Assembly: GCA_922989275.2 (NCBI GenBank)
Contig: OV277858.1
Span: forward strand, 11,222,001 to 11,286,000
Source: Gari tellinella
Lineage: Eukaryota; Mollusca; Bivalvia; Cardiida; Psammobiidae
DNA: 64,000 nucleotides
Reading direction: 5' to 3'
Shown one piece after another: positions 60,400 to 64,000 of the stretch (position 1 is its first letter; each line of letters opens with the position of its first letter). Both the position numbers and the translations under genes were made by a program. The notes beneath the pieces are model-generated. The model saw nothing but the letters and a program-made list of their open reading frames with translations, was not told where the DNA came from and did no database searches.

Positions 60400-60720
60400 T
60401 TTTGTATTTTAAGGAGACTCAGCTTTTAAAGGCAAAATAGGCAGAATTTAGCATTGGCCATAAGTCCATAACTTTGTGACTTCACGTGATAGAGATTTTA
60501 TTTTGGCATGTTCATTAAAGAATCTCTTGAAAACAGTACACCTTGGGTTAAGTCAGACAAAGGTCAAGGCCATGTATATGTCATCTAAAGGACACATAGG
60601 ATGAACTTGACATTGGCCACAACTTTGCAGCTTCATTTGATAGATACTTCATATTTTGCATGTCAGTCTACATTGTTTGCCAAGGCAGTTTGTATCTGGT
60701 TTAAGTACTTCAAGGTACAA
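60400..60720 (+). repeat. Two diverged units with GACATTGGCCAYAAC
   Basis: GCATTGGCCATAAGTC (about 60452) and GACATTGGCCACAACTTTG (about 60610) begin units of ~150 bases. Both then read TTTGATAG or CGTGATAG, and TTTTGGCATG or TTTTGCATG. This is an imperfect tandem repeat without coding content. Confidence 0.5.
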
Positions 60721-60854
60721 CACTTAATAAGTCATATATAATTATTACACATAGTCTACACAAAAAGCTACATCCTTAGTATTGTATGATTAATTTCAAT
60801 AAACATCTATTTTACCTAACATAATTAGAATCTGACTTCTGAGCGTTAAACATA

Positions 60855-60911
60855 GTCGATCCAGATCAGGCCCCGCATAAGTGGTGCCTTATCTGTATCA
60901 AAACTGTTTGC
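60855..60911. repeat. Hairpin family 2 member
   Basis: The left arm GATCCAGATCAGGCCCCGC and right arm GCCTTATCTGTATCAAAACT frame the loop. It ends in the family's AAACTGTTTGC but has lost part of the left terminus. Confidence 0.6.
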
Positions 60912-61989
60912 AAGTCCCAGATGAGTAGCATGTTTTCTCACCATGTTGCAATTTCAATAAAGGTTAACCTCAGCTGACTGGTGTTTTTTTTCTTTTTACT
61001 TTTTTCTAAATTTATGTAATTTCTTAATGAAAGCAGCACTAATTTACCTATTTCATGGCTGTTTAATTCCCCTCGGTTTGAAAGGCCTGGTGTCATGTTA
61101 GTGTGAATAAAAAAGGTTGTTTTACAGTTGCGCCTCCATATTTATTTACTTTTCAAGGGTACAAACGATTTATGTACAAATCGAAATAACACAAGCAAAA
61201 ATTTACTAATTAACTGAAATGCATCATAAAAATATGAGTTAGATACTCAGATGTAAGCTGCAGTGTTTGATACATTTAGTATCGGAAAATGTTGGTTTAT
61301 TGATAAGAAATTAACTCGTTTGCTTATTTTTGTAATCTCATTTGGTCACCATTTTGTTTTTCTTGATCGTGTTGGCTCTAAAGACCCATGAGAACGTTCG
61401 TGTCGTTTGGAATCTATATCGTGCAAACAGTCTGTTTTAGTTAAATTGTTACGTTTTTTATGCACTGATGCAATCGGTATGGTAAATGAACGCGCTTCAG
61501 GCCAAAGTTGTCGAGTCAAGCCAAATACTTTAAAAACTGGCATTAAAGGCTGCCCTCCGTGGCGCTCAGAATTTAGGGGATAGCATTATGACTGGTTTGA
61601 CAGTGTCCGGATAAAGTGACGGACCGGGCACATAACTGCCCTACTCATTACTCGTCACGGAGAAAACAATAAAAAGTGTATCCTCTGTAAAAAAGTTGTT
61701 TACATTAATTATTTGTTTGACGTCTAACATTAAATCTGCATTCTGGAATTCATCTCGCATCAGAACAACCTACAGATTCAAAGATGGCATTTAATTGTCT
61801 TTGACCGGGAGCTGAACTGTCATTTATGAGCCGATGAAAAGCAACAAACGGCATGATTTAACAGTAAAATAAACCCTAACTCGATGTTGTTAAACTACCC
61901 GCTGCCTGCCAAGTATGTTACCAACCGAATACAGTCATGTGTTCAGTAAAGACACCGGTGGCCATCTACGGCCATTGATTGCAAGTTGG
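60912..61989. other. No gene seen; one dispersed repeat
   Basis: 61150-61400 is related to 51415-51690. The minus-strand frame 61346-61543 has no recognisable features. Confidence 0.4.
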
Positions 61990-62170
61990 CTCTAAATTAC
62001 AGTCAGAGTTCAAACGCAAACGCATTGCAATGAAATATAGAAAATGACAACTTTTTGACAACTCTAGTTTAAATTTGAGTGGCAAACAGTTTGGAGGCTG
62101 ATCCGACGCAATGCCAACGAAAGTTCAAAGTGTATTCGGGGTTATTTGGAAAGAAAAATGTTGTCTCTAC
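61990..62170 (-). repeat. Third copy of the 38880-39905 arm repeat
   Basis: Blocks CAAACGCAAACGC, GTGGCAAACAGTTTGGAGGC and GGAAAGAAAAATGTTGTCTC follow the order of the right arm near 39700-39905. Only a half hairpin is present. Confidence 0.6.
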
Positions 62171-63172
62171 TGTAGTGTACTCTGCACACATTGCTAACCT
62201 AAACAGCAAACATTGGTAATTGGTCAATTGAACACGCTACAGGCTGTAGTACTGTACAGCCTACAGTTATCGCTCTCCGCAAATTGGGATTAAATAAATC
62301 CATTTCTTTCATCTATATCTATATCTATATATTACGTCGACTCAGTCACACTTGACGGTGGTTTGTCAAGAAAAGAAAAGTTAGAAAAGTGGGATAGTTT
62401 ACAGTACGCCTGTGGCACTTATACACACCTTAACGACTGGTGGTCTCTAGCTCTTCATTATTACAGACATTTCTTATTGATGTCGAGTTTATATATATAT
62501 ATATACAAAACATAGGTTTGCCTTCGTGTAGCCTACAAATTACAATTTAGCGTTGTCGTTGTCAACCATCTTGGGTACAGTGTTAACCGACAGTCCCGCA
62601 AAGTAATATAGGGGGATTATTTAGTCCCAATGCAACGCGACTTGTATGTTTTAGACTTCATAGATATGCCAGTACAATACAGCACAAATCTGATGTCAAG
62701 TTCGTCGAATTCTCGATACTTCAGACAAAGCAGTTGGGAATAATATCATTAAAATCAACTTACCTGATAACTGATCCCGGGTGTATACAATTCTGTGTCA
62801 CAATCCTGTGACTTAATAGAATTATATAAACACAATACGATCAAACTGATATAGATTATATAATTTATATAAATTATCAAATGCGCCCGTGGATCCTATA
62901 CACATGTCTCGCGTTTCGTTTTGACAAAACAGTGCCCGGGATCCACGTGTCATACTTCTGCTCAAATGACCGGAGCGATTATGTCGCATTTCACTAGAAA
63001 GACGATCGTGACCGCAACGGCATATTGGACCAAATGAATTGACCTCAAATTTTTAACATTTTATTCATTAACTCACTATCCCATGGCAATTCTAATGGAC
63101 TATTTCAGCCTGAAAAAACGGCTGGTCCATTTGCAACTATTTATAGCTGTTATGATATACTACAAATAACAT
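62171..63172. other. No gene seen
   Basis: Short ATCTAT (62310-62330) and TATATA (62491-62504) runs occur. A pair of GGATCC-containing segments near 62890 and 62937 is weakly inverted. No coding frame is supported. Confidence 0.35.
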
Positions 63173-63720
63173 TCAGTGAGGACCCCGACCAGAGGGCTCC
63201 TGCAGGAGCCCGCTGGTATGGGGCCTCATTGCCTGCATAGGACAAGTGTACTCTTCACATGTACACTTTTGGTAAAGGGTGCATATATGCGTCACTAGAA
63301 ACACAAAAAATCCTATTAGAGGCTTTCTGTGTTGGTTTTGACATAGATTGTTTCCTGTATGAAAGATAGCCTGTCTTTAAATGTTTCGCTGATTAAATAA
63401 TTACTGAATGTAATATTGATTACAATTACATCTTAAGACTGATGAGATTCCTGTCCTGGTTATAAGTGACGCAGAAATCTCACCTAGGAGCTTCCTGTGT
63501 TGGTTCTGACTTGCACTTGTGTCTCTAGGACTCCAAGAACTGATAACACGATACATATTTGATACAGCCATTATTATATATAGCTGTTAGAATATACTAC
63601 AAATAACAACCAGTGAAGACCCCGATAAGAGGGTTCCTGCATGTGCCCGCTGATCAGGGGCCTCACTGCTTGCATTGGAAAAATGTACTCTTCACGGGTA
63701 AACTATTGGCATATATGCGT
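63173..63720 (+). repeat. Two 430-bp units each with a GATCAG-type hairpin
   Basis: Hairpins near 63173-63235 and 63609-63675 share CAGTGAGGACCCCGACCAGA-like left arms. Their right arms are CCCGCTGGTATGGGGCCTCA and CCCGCTGATCAGGGGCCTCA. Flanking sequence (GCTGTTATGATATACTACAA and CGTCACTAGAAACACA) is also repeated at the same ~435-base spacing, so a larger unit was duplicated. Confidence 0.75.
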
Positions 63721-64000
63721 CACTAGAAACACAGAAATTCCTATCAGAGGCTACATGTGTTGGAAACAGGTAACCCGACGTTTGATTAGGCTCCAACCCG
63801 TTTGAAACTCATATTAAACTACATGTAGTTAGAAAATTCTGAAGTAAATTCAACCTATTTGTAACTCATATTGAAATAGTTAGAAAATGTTAAAGTAAGT
63901 TTTCAACATTGTTTGCATTGCGTTTGAATTTCAACGGACACGAATTGTCTGCATGTAACATAAAAAATACTTAATTCCTACTTATAGTAACCTTGTTAAT

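Overview
This window reads as intergenic or intronic DNA from a large, repeat-rich animal genome, most likely a bivalve mollusc. The composition is AT-rich. There are no operons, ribosome binding sites or long open frames, and microsatellites, short interspersed elements, miniature DNA transposons and decayed retroelements are abundant. The animal group is an inference: several repeats (GATCAG hairpins, a unit ending in AGCTCAC...GTGAACT, the RT and DUF7869-like families) are of kinds I associate with bivalve genomes. I cannot name the species. I found no complete, convincing host protein-coding gene.

Layout. 1-1035 is a degenerate ~175-bp tandem repeat. 1166-3697 is a DNA transposon with AT target duplications, inserted in a copy of a larger dispersed repeat (copy E, 1039-1165 plus 3698-4395). 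6450-8357 (minus) is a broken DUF7869-like multicopy gene. 8548-10530 (minus) is a frameshifted reverse-transcriptase element, probably Penelope-like, whose terminal sequence recurs at 13230-13513, 26307-27085, 33314-33596 and 55692-55940. 10990-18094 is copy A of the large dispersed repeat. Comparison with copy B (41676-45857) and reversed copy C (29880-31901) reveals four later insertions in A, at 11094-12226, 13230-13513, about 15433-16110 and 16865-17565. 19877-20400 and 58090-58580 are LINE fragments. 22860-23610 is reversed copy D. 27684-28575 is a TTAA-flanked element and 28640-29008 a tRNA-derived SINE. 31985-32363 (minus) holds a possible two-exon coding fragment too short for ordinary ORF detection. 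33961-34181 and 40942-41182 are two opposite-facing miniature elements with GC-rich iterated interiors. 37389-38050 is a tandem array of hairpin units. 38880-39905 is a long inverted repeat. 45208-51414 is a nearly perfect 3103-bp tandem duplication. 54170-56175 and 63173-63700 carry further GATCAG hairpins.

The elements do not form a pathway. The window is best understood as nested insertions whose order can be read from paralogous empty sites. The least familiar structures are three families of short hairpins (two centred on TGATCAGA-like cores, one on GCGCCTTAAGGCGC), two miniature-element families whose interiors are runs of one hexamer in both orientations, the short RT-element ends sharing nearly the same breakpoint, and exon-like fragments next to splice-like sites. 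All family assignments come from reading by eye. No search or alignment program was run.
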